A stretch of DNA of 64,000 nt from Epiperipatus broadwayi. Taxonomy: Eukaryota; Onychophora; Udeonychophora; Euonychophora; Peripatidae. Under the pieces are notes generated by a model that saw nothing but the letters and a program-made list of their open reading frames with translations, had not been told where the DNA came from and made no database searches. Shown piece by piece: positions 13,606 through 24,535 of the stretch (positions are counted from its first letter, which is position 1; every line of letters begins with the position of its first letter). Where the stretch lies: positions 372,001-436,000 of the forward strand of contig JAQFVV010006429.1 of NCBI GenBank assembly GCA_028023455.1. Direction: 5' to 3'. Position numbers and translations under genes: made by a program.

Positions 13606-13995
13606 ATAAATAAATGTTGGTTTTATTTTTGGCAATGAAATCATTGAATTGAACAAAGCATCCAGTTTAATATATATATATTTTAATATCATTTTTCAAT
13701 TAATTATATGACTATAATATTTTCGAAAACATTACAAACTTTTAATTAATTGATAAACTATAAATAAATCAAATTAATAGAAGTTATTGATTATTTTGAT
13801 TTTTTTTAAAATCTTTTGATTGATTAAGAGTTTATAAATATATAAAATTTAAACTCAATAGAAAAAAGCTATTAAAGGTTAATAGTGAAACTTGTTAGTC
13901 TCAGGATTTTCAATTATTAATTGGCAGTTTTCTGTCAACATCAATTAATGTTATTTTGGTTGTTTATATGAATATCATCCCTTAATTTACCCATT

Positions 13996-13997
<2 letters not shown>

Positions 13998-14031
<34 letters not shown>
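13998..14031. repeat. (TA)n at the left edge of the ribozyme array
   Basis: An uninterrupted TA dinucleotide run directly abutting the first 401-bp unit. Confidence 0.9.
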
Positions 14032-14035
<4 letters not shown>

Positions 14036-14125
14036 CAATAGATGGCGTTACATCAAAAACACCTTCAAGTGTTTGTTTACATAAACGTCAGAGCGAGTAT
14101 TTCACTATCTCTAACTTAATTTCCA

Positions 14126-14169
14126 CCTTCAGATCATGATTTCAAGCTATTTTCTATCGTCAGTGAAGG
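14126..14169 (-). ncRNA. hammerhead ribozyme, unit 1
   Basis: On the minus strand: stem I CCTTCA (14169-14164) pairs with TGAAGG (14131-14126). The core is CTGACGA (14163-14157), followed by GAAA and the stem III palindrome ATCATGAT, with cleavage expected after C at 14132. Stem II here is weakened: AGA faces GCT, so one pair is lost relative to the other units. Confidence 0.85.
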
Positions 14170-14526
14170 ACAGAATTAAGAAACTAGATCTAAAACACAA
14201 ACTCTGAGCATTTAAGAAACAGTTTCTATTCAGCTTGCAAGCGTGAATTTTTTAGACATGTAATGTCTTCAAACTCAGCATAGCATGCCAGATAGCTATA
14301 TGGGTCTGATATCAGTTCAGCATCACCACATAGTAGAAGCCTCTGCAATATATATCATTGCAAGAAAGACCTCAAAGGTACATTTATGAAAAACAAAAAA
14401 CACAAGTTAAAAACTTGCATACGCTTGTATTTATGACAATAGATGGCGTTATACCAAAAACACCTTCAAGTGTTTGTTTACATAAACGTCAGAGCGAGTA
14501 TTTCACTATCTCTAACTTAATTTCCA

Positions 14527-14570
14527 CCTTCAGATCATGATTTCAAGCTATTTGCTATCGTCAGTGAAGG
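14527..14570 (-). ncRNA. hammerhead ribozyme, unit 2
   Basis: Same fold as unit 1, exactly 401 bp away, with stem II intact (AGC with GCT). Stem I six pairs, core CTGACGA, GAAA, stem III ATCATGAT, cleavage after the C at 14533 on the minus strand. Confidence 0.88.
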
Positions 14571-14765
14571 ACAGGATTAAGAAACTAGATCTAAAGCACA
14601 AACTCTGAGCATTTAAGAAACAGTTTCTATTCACCTTGCAAGCGTGAATTTTTTAGACACGTAATGTCTTCAAACGTGTCTAAAAAATTCACGCTTGCAA
14701 GCTGAATAGAAACTGTTTTTTAAATGCTCAGAGTTTGTGTTTTAGATCTAGTTTCTTAATCCTGT

Positions 14766-14809
14766 CCTTCACTGATGATAGCAAATAGCTTGAAATCATG
14801 ATCTGAAGG
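14766..14809 (+). ncRNA. hammerhead ribozyme, unit 3
   Basis: Stem I CCTTCA (14766-14771) pairs with TGAAGG (14804-14809). The core is CTGATGA (14772-14778), so position 7 is T here and C in the other units, as the N7 position allows. Stem II is AGC/GCT (14780-14782, 14788-14790). GAAA lies at 14792-14795 and stem III ATCATGAT at 14795-14802. C17 is at 14803, with cleavage expected just after it. Confidence 0.9.
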
Positions 14810-15166
14810 TGGAAATTAAGTTAGAGATAGTGAAATACTCGCTCTGACATTTATGTAAACAAACACTTGAAGGTGTTTTTGGTATAACACCATCTATTGT
14901 CATAAATACAAGCGTATGCAAGTTTTTAACTTGTGTTTTTTGTTTTTCATAAATGTACCTTTGAGGTCTTTCTCGCAATGATATATATTGCAGAGGCTTC
15001 TACTATGTGGTGATGCTGAACTGATATCAGACCCATATAGCTATCTGGCATGCTATGCTGAGTTTGAAGACATTATGTGTCTAAAAAATTCACGCTTGCA
15101 AGCTGAATAGAAACTGTTTCTTAAATGCTCAGAGTTTGTGTTTTAGATCTAGTTTCTTAATCCTGT

Positions 15167-15210
15167 CCTTCACTGACGATAGCAAATAGCTTGAAATCAT
15201 GATCTGAAGG
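15167..15210 (+). ncRNA. hammerhead ribozyme, unit 4
   Basis: Stem I 15167-15172 with 15205-15210; core CTGACGA 15173-15179; GAAA 15193-15196; cleavage expected after C15204. Together with unit 5 it would release a 401-nt RNA (15205-15605) from a plus-strand transcript. Confidence 0.9.
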
Positions 15211-15567
15211 TGGAAATTAAGTTAGAGATAGTGAAATACTCACTCTGACGTTTATGTAAACAAACGCTTGAAGCTGTTTTTGGTATAACGCCATCTATTG
15301 TCATAAATACAAGCGTATGCAAGTTTTTAACTTGTGTTTTTTGTTTTTCATAAATGTACCTTTGAGGTGTTTCTTGCAATTATATATATTGCAGAGGCTT
15401 CTACTATGTGGTGATGGTGAACTGATATCAGACCCATGTAGCTATCTGGCATGCGTTGCTGAGTTTGAAGACATTACATGTCTAAAAGATTCACGCTTGC
15501 AAGCTGAATAGAAACTGTTTCTTAAACGCTCAGAGTTGGTGTTTTAGATCTAGTTTCTTAATCCTGT

Positions 15568-15611
15568 CCTTCACTGACGATAGCAAATAGCTTGAAATCA
15601 TGATCTGAAGG
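15568..15611 (+). ncRNA. hammerhead ribozyme, unit 5
   Basis: Stem I 15568-15573 with 15606-15611; core CTGACGA 15574-15580; GAAA 15594-15597; cleavage expected after C15605, exactly 401 bp after the unit 4 site. Confidence 0.9.
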
Positions 15612-15764
15612 TGGAAATTAAGTTAGAGATAGGGAAATACTCACTCTGACGTTTATGTAAACAAACGCTTGAAGGTGTTTTTGGTATAACGCCATCTATT
15701 GTCATAAATACAAGCGTATGCAAGTTTTTAACTTGTGTTTTTTGTTTTTCATATATATATAAAT

Positions 15765-16490
15765 TGTAATATATCCATGGATAAATTATGAATTCATAGT
15801 TTTATTTCCAGGAGCTTCTGTGTAATAAAAGTAAATAGCTAAATATCTGATGTTTCAGTAATAATAATAAGTGCTCTGATCATAGCTTCTTCTTTCTGAA
15901 ATCATAAGAATGTGTGTGTGATCACATTTAAATTGTTATTTTTTTTTCTTTTATTATTTTCTCCTCTTTCTTAAATTATATTTGTTGAGAAGTTTTAAAA
16001 AATATTTTATCCTCCAATAGCTTTCTCCAAATATTATTAATTTTCTTTAATTCATACTTTTCATTTATGCTCTTAAGTCTTTTAAACATCTGTTTAGATT
16101 CCCTTAGAAATCCTTAGTAATATTGTTCAATTTTTGTCAGAATGTGTTTTACTAAAATTGATGTCATTGTTAGTTATTTTATGACTTTAAAAAAGAGAAA
16201 CTCTGAGAAAAATAATAGTTGTTATACTAAAACATCAGCAATTTAGCTATAATATTTTGATTACATGAAAGCTCCCAGAAATAATACTATAAATATATTT
16301 TATATTTATATTATTTAAATTTGCATATATTTCTTCATATGCAAAATGAAATGGTTTCTTTCTTTTTTATAACTAAAGATGAATGCAGTTTTTATGATGT
16401 TTACCATAACCCATTTTATTATGCAGATGAACAAATATATACAAATTTCAATTACAAATGCAAATAAAAAAAAAACAATGATATATATAT
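15765..16490. other. AT-rich non-coding DNA
   Basis: Nothing recognisable. A short TA/GT run (about 16480-16516) borders the next repeat cluster. Confidence 0.5.
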
Positions 16491-16521
16491 ATATATGTGT
16501 GTGTGGGTGTGTGTGTTATAA

Positions 16522-16790
16522 GGACCTTGCAAATAAGCTATTAACAAGCTTTGTAGAATATCCGCAACCCCAGACTGGTTTCTACTTCTGGCTTCTTCAG
16601 TGAAGTGCTAGGATATCCTGAATATTAATATCCAGTAGCAAAAACTGGTCTGGAGTTGGGAATATTCTGCAAAGCTTGTTAAGATCTTATTTCTTAGTAT
16701 CTCACTGAGGAAGCCCATAACAGAAACCAGACTGGGATTGGGGATATTCTAAAAAGCTTGTTAAGAGCTTATTTGCAAGCTCTATATAAA
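16522..16790. repeat. three short PLE-like terminal repeats in mixed orientation
   Basis: Three diverged copies of one about 60-90-bp segment. One is inverted (about 16522-16612); two are direct (about 16638-16690 and 16700-16780). Each reads CTGG, GTTG, then GATATTCT or AATATTCT, and AAAGCTTGTTAA. The inverted copy and the last copy also have CACTGA[A/G]GAAGCC upstream of a GAAACCAG, the layout of a hammerhead core (CTGANGA ... GAAA). The pairing of stems I and III is poor, so these are probably decayed ribozyme motifs at PLE-type ends. Confidence 0.55.
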
Positions 16791-16852
16791 ACATTTGCAA
16801 TACAAGTTTGTTAAATTAGATCATGTGACATATGACTTGATATCTTTGTGAA

Positions 16853-17373
<521 letters not shown>

Positions 17374-17399
17374 TACCAATAACCTACTGGTTGATATAT

Positions 17400-19235
17400 G
17401 TAAATCACATCATGAATGTCAAAGGTTAAATAAACCTAATATTAGCAATTTCAGTAAATAATAAATGGATGCCAATTATTAATATGATCTAAGATATTTG
17501 AATAGACAATGAGTCAGAGTTAACTATCGGCATTTATCAGTTTAACTTGAAATAAAAACATTTGGCGGTCCATTAATTAATTGTTAATTCGTATTTTTAT
17601 CAGAAATAATAGGCTTAATTAATTTATGCCCAACCTCATGTTTTTATTTCAAATAAATCTTAAATCTAAAAGGCCAATTGTGCAGAGAAATAATTATTGT
17701 TTTTTTTTTTCCTTTTTCAGTAAATAAAATTATTTAATATCATTTTTTATCTCATTTTAATTTTATCGGTGCATTTTTTTTAGTCTTAGTTCAAACCTAA
17801 ATCGTTTACCACCCCCAGAAGTCAGACCAACTTCTCATACTAAAGATAGATTTAAAACACACAGTTTTTCATGTAAGTCATATAGCATATGTTACAGGTT
17901 AACTTCATATGCACATTTTTTTTTAAAGATAATTAAACGTAACTTCATTTAATGTGCATTTACATATTTTTCAAACTTCTATTCTATCACACATTACTGA
18001 AAAATATCAAAAATACGTGAAAAAGATACATGATGCCCAAGATGAAAAGATGGAGGTTTTAGTGCTGAACCAGTTTTCATTAGTTGGACCATATCATAAT
18101 CTTTACACACATCTTCATCATTTTATATATAGCAAAATACTATAGTTTAATTGGCAGGTTTCAATTTTATAGCAGTAAAACTTTGGTACGACCAAACACA
18201 TTAATAACATTTAGTATTCCTTTATTAATCTCGGTATTATCTTTAGACCAAATGTACTCTTTTAAATCCTACTTAAAATAATATAAATCCAATGTACATA
18301 TTTTATACATAACTTTTATTATATTAAAAAATAAACAAATTATTTGTTAACAAACACAACTAAATTAGACTGGTCATTTAATTACTTCAATAGTGAAAAC
18401 CTGTGGATCATACTCCCTAAAATGTGGCAGAAAAATTGTTGCAGGTCATAAAAATTCTGAGTAATTTTTTCATGTTGAATAATGCACAGTTTCTTTAAAA
18501 CATTTTATATCAAATTGTATGACCAAAAATATAATATAAAGAAATATATTTGTATGTGGTAAAACAACTTTTATTATTACTATCCTTATATGCTTATAAT
18601 AGGATGGTAACAACATATAATGAGTCATGGAAAATTTAAGTCTGAGTATGGGGGTTATAAGTATAAAAAGGTTGCACTTCACTAATGGACTTAATGTTAA
18701 GAAATAGCAGATTTTTAATTAAGAAATATTGCAAAACGTTTATCTGATAGCACAACTTTATGTAGTGTCAATTATTTCTATCATCATACAATAATATGTA
18801 AACGTCTCAATCTTATATATAAAATCCATATTTTCTTTATTGTCTGATTGGTGAATGAATGTTTGTGTGATGCCTAATGTCAAATTTACAATCTCTATGT
18901 TTGTGCAAAGGAAGTAATTCTGCCATTAGATAAAAAACACAGGGAAAAAATCATTACAAGTGCTTTTGAATACAGAGATACAGTATATATTTTGTGGTAA
19001 AAGTTTCCATCCAGCTGCAGAAACATGCCACAAATGATGATTCATAAATAGACCTTAAGGCATTCTGTGCTTTTATTGTCTGTCAATCCTCTAAAATAGT
19101 TCAGAAGAACAACATATTTAGCAATGTTTAAAAAACTTTTATAAATTAGCACAATTTATTTAAAAATCATATTTACATTAAATTTTTTAAAAAATATTAA
19201 AATAATGTACTAAAAATGATAAATATTATATTTAT
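17400..19235. other. AT-rich non-coding DNA
   Basis: Only short frames of biased composition are present; none carries a motif I recognise. No gene is supported. Confidence 0.5.
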
Positions 19236-19239
19236 AACA

Positions 19240-19330
19240 TGTGTGATCAGGTGGGTTAGCAATATGAGATGACTTGGAAAGTTGAGGCTGAGAGTCTGAG
19301 TTCAAATTTCTTATATATTACATATATATC
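19240..19330 (+). mobile_element. tRNA-like SINE, family 3, copy 1
   Basis: A segment beginning GTGTGATCAGGTGGG and ending with a B-box-like GTCTGAGTTCAAATTTC, then TTATATATTACAT. A second copy lies about 480 bp downstream (19725-19810), and a weaker relative may sit at about 19535-19590. Spacing and shared edges suggest SINE copies or a diverged tandem duplication. Confidence 0.5.
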
Positions 19331-19724
19331 TGCATGTGCAGGTGTAAACCTGTACAGTGTATTAATTTACATATTGATGCAAAGTGCATTAAAGGTCTGC
19401 CCATCCCTTGCATATGTATGTAAAATGGATTATTCTCCTGTACATGAGTGGTCAGAATGACTAACGTCAACATGAATAGGAAGATAACCTTGGAACTAAC
19501 AAGGGCTTTGAACATTTCATCATCAGATTTTTAATGACATGGAAGGCTGAAAAATTGTGAGTTGGAGGCATTTGAAGCCTGTCTATTAAAGTATGAAGAT
19601 TGGCTATCTTAATATAAAGCTGAGCACTGATTGTATATATGTATGGAGATAGTAATCTGAACCAACTGATTAGTGCTGGTTTAGTATGAAATATGTATAT
19701 TGGTGATTATTTATCTTTTCAGCA

Positions 19725-19810
19725 TGTGTGTGATCAGGTGGGTCAGCAATATGAGATGGCTTGGAAAGCTGAGGGTAAAAGTCTGAGTTCGAATTCCTTA
19801 TATATTACAT
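19725..19810 (+). mobile_element. tRNA-like SINE, family 3, copy 2
   Basis: It matches the 19240 copy across GTGTGATCAGGTGGGT and the B box, which here is the better GAGTTCGAATTCC, and ends at the same TTATATATTACAT. Confidence 0.5.
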
Positions 19811-19814
19811 TATC

Positions 19815-19997
19815 TTTAATAAAAAAATATTATTCAAATGGCCAATGTTTTTTTTTTATTCTGGCATTAATAAATGGTAACTATCAATAAAGCTAAATAA
19901 ACTTATGATTAATCACGGCCAATTTTCAAAAAAAAAATATTTTTTTATTCAGAAGTTACTCCAATAAATATATATATCCAAAGCTGTAAAACTAGCA

Positions 19998-20047
<50 letters not shown>

Positions 20048-20049
20048 CT

Positions 20050-20094
<45 letters not shown>

Positions 20095-22680
20095 TTTAAT
20101 TTAGCTTTATTAAAATTCAAAATTTGTTTTATGTAATATTAAAATGTTTTGTTTAATTTTTATTAAATCTTTAAAAATTATGTTAATTCAATCAATTATT
20201 ACAATAACTCTGAGCTTTCAGGCCATTGTTTTTGTATTTTACTGTAACAGTGTTAATGATGGATAATTCTCACATTTAAAATATTTTGTTTAATTTACAT
20301 TAAATCTTAAAAAAAATTGCTAGAGCAACAAATTAAAAAAACATGGGCTTTTACAAAGCCAGGTGCATCTGTTTAATAAAAAAAAGTCATATTTACATTA
20401 AATTTTTAAAAAAAATGTTAAAAATAAAAAAAATATTACAAATATATTAACAAAAAAATATTACACAAACAACTGACATTTTTGTATTTCAACGTTAATA
20501 AATGGTAACTATTAATAAATCTAAAAGAAAACTTGCTGATTAATCATGACAGATTATCAAAAATAAAAAATAAATATTTTTTTTATTCAGAGGACATGCC
20601 AGTAAATATATATTAGAAGTCCTAAAGCTATCAAATATAAGTTATATTTAAAAATGTAAATTTTAATTTACCTTTATTAAAATTCGGAAATTTATTTGCA
20701 TAATATTAAAATGGTTTCTTCAATTTGCATTAAATTTTAATAATTATTATCAAGTTGGTATGATTTATCATGTTTTAAAAATCAATAAAAATAATATTTT
20801 GATAGTTAAATTATTAATCTTTGATTTGTCAGATGAATAAAACTATTGTATAAAGACAGTTATTTTGTTGCTTAGATAACACAATTCTTTGAGTAAATGA
20901 TGATATGATATTTTTTACTTTTCTTTTATATAAAATATGTTGTATAATGTATATATGAGAGGAAATCATTTTCATATTATTTGTCAGTTTTTTTTTTTTG
21001 TTTTGATAAATACTTTATAAAAGAATAAAAATTAATTAAAGTTTATTATAAGTTTTGCTATTTAAATGTAAATTTTGACTGGATATCCTTTGTCTCTAAT
21101 TTTTTCATTTTATTAACAAACTTCCATGGCTTATAACTCTTGAAAAAATCTTAAAAAAATATAAATACAAATATATTTTGTGACTTTTGTTTAAACACAA
21201 TATAAATATAGTCATATCTTTGAAACATATTTTATCTTTGTTTCTTTATTATTTTTGTTTATTTGTTAATTTTATAACTTTTTATTTTCAATTTTTATGA
21301 AGTTACTATCACAACAAATTTACAGCAACAACAAATTAAAATTTTAATCCATTAAAAAGAATCAGTGATATTACTTTTTGTAAATTATGTAATTTTGATT
21401 TGTTGTTTTTCTTTTATTAAATTATTTTGTAAATCATTGAAAAAGATTTTTTTTAACATTTAAGTTGGTTTTATAAAGTTGATTTTATCAATAAAATAAT
21501 AATAAAATGTTAAAAATTCTGTTTGTGGAAATAATTTAACATTTCAATAAAAGATGATATTTTAAAATAAATAATAAACTAATGTGTAAAAAATTATAAT
21601 CACAAATCTGAGAAATTTATTAAGGCAATGTTTTGAAAATGTGTGAATATATTTGTGCATATGCTACATCTATATAAGTATATTGCTAGTCACAATTATT
21701 TATTTTTTTTATTTTAGAGAGATTGATGTGCCTGTTCCTATTATAAAGGATATAAACCTGTTTTACAAAATGTATGGGTAAACTATAAGGCCATTTTATT
21801 GCTTCTATTATTTCTATGTTTTGAATTACCAGTATTAGAAATTATATTGTAGTATTATTTTTTTACTTGATAGCCAGTAATTATAGTATAAAATTTGATG
21901 AGAGTGTATTATCGTATTTTTATGTTTATCAAAATAATGGTTTGTAGATACAACCATGACTTGCAATTTTAAGTCAAACTATATTGGTATCATTATGAAT
22001 AAGCTAATTTTATAAGCTGTAATACATACTCTTAGGTCATAAAAATATGAAAATTATATAATCAAATTAAAGTGGAAACTGTGAACTATCAAGTATGTAT
22101 AGTGTTTTTCCAAAATAAGACTGGGACTTATATTATTTTTGAAGTTTTCTTCAAAAGATGATTTAGGGCTTATTTTTAGGAGATGTCTTTTTTTTTGTAT
22201 AAAAATATTCATTTATTCCTAGTACAAAAATTTATATTTATTCAAATACAAAAATCTATATTTATTCAATATATATAATTTCAACAGTATATAAATCAAT
22301 TTTACTACTGCATGAATATGTAATGGTTAGGATTATAACCTTAGCATGGAATAATCCCATTTGATACAAGAATATTACAAGTTATTTACATTCTGTTAAA
22401 TTAGTAATATTTAATTTAAACTAATATATAAAATGTTAAGTTGGTTTGATTAATTTGTGAACTTAGACTACGATTATTAACGAATTTCAGCCTTTTCAGA
22501 TATCAAGTTGATTTATTTATAAAATATACAGTTTAAGGTCAGACGAAAGTGAAATTCTTATATCAGACTAAATGAATCAGCATTGATAAATGAAAAGTAA
22601 AATTGTATTTGCAAGTTTATTAACATGATTAGGTGTGAATCTGCCTGCAAAATAATTCTGAGTAACATTTATTCAAGTAC
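19815..22680. other. AT-rich non-coding DNA with (TA)n foldbacks
   Basis: Two (TA)n blocks (about 20004-20043 and 20055-20091) are flanked by TTTAGCTTTAT-type words that can pair with each other. Two blocks with similar wording (around 19860-19980 and 20500-20700, both with GGTAACTAT.AATAAA.CTA) look like diverged copies of one repeat. No coding sequence. Confidence 0.5.
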
Positions 22681-22690
22681 AAAAATCTAC

Positions 22691-22737
<47 letters not shown>

Positions 22738-22743
22738 GATTTT

Positions 22744-22782
<39 letters not shown>

Positions 22783-22842
22783 ATATATACAAATCAATAT
22801 ATATATCAAAATACAGTACAATTTATATAAATTATATTCTTT

Positions 22843-22885
22843 TAGAAGTACTTTCGACTATACACTTTGTATTCTTTATCAACTA
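22843..22885 (-). ncRNA. hammerhead-like motif in PLE 1 left 3' UTR (U3-A8 variant)
   Basis: On the minus strand: stem I TAG with CTA, core TTGATAA in place of CTGATGA, stem II (ATAC/GTAT), GAAA at 22855-22852, stem III palindrome AGTACT, and T at position 17. Core positions 3 and 8 are T and A, which could pair in place of C and G. Confidence 0.5.
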
Positions 22886-22939
22886 TATAACATTGAATAA
22901 TCAAAACGAGACAACACTTAACAATACCCATAGTTCAAT

Positions 22940-23710
22940 TCAGATTTCCCACAATTCTGTTATCTTAACATTTGATGACTGGCGATTCATTAACATTTGA
23001 CGATTTCTTGAAATCAACATAGCCTCTTTTATTTTACGTTTATTATGACAACGTTCAATTTGAATAATTTTCATATTTTTATAATCAAATTTAAATCCAT
23101 ATTGACAAGATTTATTATGATCAAATATAACAGATAATGAAGGTTTATTTACATCTGTTCCATATTGATTCTCTTTTTGAATTCTATTATATAAAAGCAT
23201 ATGTTCTTTTATTCTCTTCTCAAATGTACACTTAGATTCACCAATGTATTGTACGCCACATCCACATATCAATCTATATTTAATAGAATTTTGATTAAAC
23301 TTTGAATTTTGAATTTTAGAATTATTAAGCAATCTATTTATGTTATTGTAAAAAGCAATATGACACAAACCATTATAAATTTTTCTAATAAACTTGACCT
23401 GCTCATCTGATATAAATGGCATTGAAATCCATTTCATTTTGATATTTTTATTTTTAATTTTATTATAGTGTCGATTTCTTTTAAATCCTTTAATAATATT
23501 AGCAATAGCATTTTTATAATAACCAATTTTCAACAAGTCATTAACAAATAAATGTACATTTTTAATTTTATCACTAGAATATTTGCATAATTTTTCATTT
23601 CGAAATAAGAATGATTTCAATCCAGACAGCTTATGACACATAGGTACATGTGATTCATATGGAATAAAACCTCTAGTTTCAATTGGTTTAATTAACATAA
23701 GATAATACAA
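22940..23710 (-). pseudogene. PLE 1 left: RT C-terminal end + GIY-YIG endonuclease
   Basis: A 256-codon uninterrupted frame. Residues 1-60 (with HVPMCHKLSGLKSFLFR near 21-37) form the post-RT linker typical of PLEs. Residues about 143-170 give YRLICGCGVQYIGESK...EKRIKEH, the nuclease core: YIG at 155-157, then Arg and His of the RxxxH-type segment. An IERCHNKRKIKEA segment follows with the expected glutamate. It would nick target DNA for target-primed reverse transcription. The reverse transcriptase core is missing, so the copy cannot act alone. The first ATG is not the native start: the homologous frame continues upstream across the junction. Confidence 0.85.
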
Positions 23711-23769
23711 ACTGTAATCATTAAGAGTAACTTGAATATCTAAGAATTTTATGGAATTGTATTTCTCTT

Positions 23770-24533
23770 TAGTTAATGACTTGTTGAAAATTGGTTATTA
23801 TAAAAATGCTATTGCTAATATTATTAAAGGATTTAAAAGAAATCAACACTATAATAAAATTAAAAATAAAAATATCAAAATGAAATGGATTTCAATGCCA
23901 TTTATATCAGATGAGCAGGTCAAGTTTATTAGGAAAATTTATAATGGTTTGTGTCATATTGCTTTTTTCTCTACAAATAACATAAATAGATTGCTTAATA
24001 ATTCTAAAATTCAAAATTCAAAGTTTAATCAAAATTCTATTATATATAGATTGATATGTGGATGTGGCATACAATAATTGGTAAATCTAAGTGTACATTT
24101 GAGAAGAGAATAAAAGAACATATGCTTTTATATAATAGAATTCAAAAAGAGAATCAATATGGAACAGATGTAAATAAACCTTCATCATCTGTTATATTTG
24201 ATCATAATAAATCTTGTCAATATGGATTTAAATTTGATTATAAAAATATGAAAATTATTCAAATTGAACGTTGTCATAATAAATGTAAAATAAAAGAGGC
24301 TATGTTGATTTCAAGAAATCGTCAAATGTTAATGAATCGCCAGTCATCAAATGTTAAGATAACAGAATTGTGGGAAATCTGAATTGAACTATGGGTATTG
24401 TTAAGTGTTGTCTCGTTTTGATTATTCAATGTTATATAGTTGATAAAGACTACAAAGTGTATAGTTGAAAGTACTTCTAAAAGAATATAATTTATATAAA
24501 TTGTACTGTATTTTGATATATATATTGATTTGT
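23770..24533 (+). mobile_element. Penelope-like element 1, right copy (inverted partner)
   Basis: The same 3' half in the opposite orientation, starting at GTTAATGACTTGTTG (about 23771) and ending near 24533 in the matching 3' terminus. The coding part is split in two: 23751-24077 covers the linker and GCGIQ; a frameshift at the YIG motif follows; 24056-24382 covers EKRIKEHM to the end (ITELWEI). A few substitutions separate it from the left copy, so the pair is old enough to have diverged slightly. Confidence 0.85.
24437..24479 (+). ncRNA. hammerhead-like motif in PLE 1 right 3' UTR (U3-A8 variant)
   Basis: TTGATAA at 24440-24446, stem II ACTA/TAGT, GAAA at 24467-24470, AGTACT at 24470-24475, T17 at 24476, and stem I TAG (24437-24439) with CTA (24477-24479). 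Confidence 0.5.
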
Positions 24534-24535
24534 AT

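Larger units (their letters stand above)
14032..15752. repeat. 401-bp tandem array in two opposed blocks, each unit with a hammerhead ribozyme (retrozyme-like)
   Basis: The same unit recurs with an exact 401-bp spacing. ATGACAATAG starts at 14032 and 14433 on the plus strand, and its reverse complement ends at 14903, 15304 and 15705. Block 1 (14032 to about 14674) is inverted relative to block 2 (about 14675-15752); the join is inside a TTTTTTAGACACGT / GTGTCTAAAAAA palindrome. In total there are about 4.3 units with five hammerhead motifs. Both outer borders fall in (TA)n runs. No unit encodes a protein with recognisable motifs; the 60-codon frames in each unit are the same non-coding sequence repeated. 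Tandem units of a few hundred bp carrying type I hammerheads are the hallmark of retrozymes, small non-autonomous retroelements that make circular RNA and are thought to use PLE enzymes in animals. A ribozyme-bearing satellite is the alternative. Confidence 0.85.
22790..23770 (-). mobile_element. Penelope-like element 1, left copy (5'-truncated)
   Basis: The minus strand carries the 3' half of a PLE. From about 23745 it reads EKYNSIKFLDIQVTL (the block after the reverse transcriptase core), then the linker, then the GIY-YIG endonuclease and a 3' UTR with a hammerhead-like motif, ending near 22790. At 23770 it meets a second copy of itself in the opposite orientation. The pair lies at the outer edge of the left arm of the 7.7-kb palindrome. 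Comparison with the other arm shows that the pair inserted into a sequence reading ATGTAATATA / TGAAGCAG. Confidence 0.85.

Noticed and set aside
14358-15379. Three near-identical 60-codon frames in the 401-bp array as a conserved small protein
   Set aside because: They recur only because the DNA unit repeats. They overlap the ribozyme region and show no coding-type bias; part of their similarity lies in non-synonymous-looking changes.
14000-15760. CRISPR-like array because of regularly spaced repeats
   Set aside because: The whole 401-bp unit repeats with no variable spacers, the repeats switch orientation, and the genome is clearly eukaryotic.
18084-18281. 65-codon hydrophobic frame as a membrane peptide
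   Set aside because: Composition follows AT content. No start context, splice signals or homologous motif support it.
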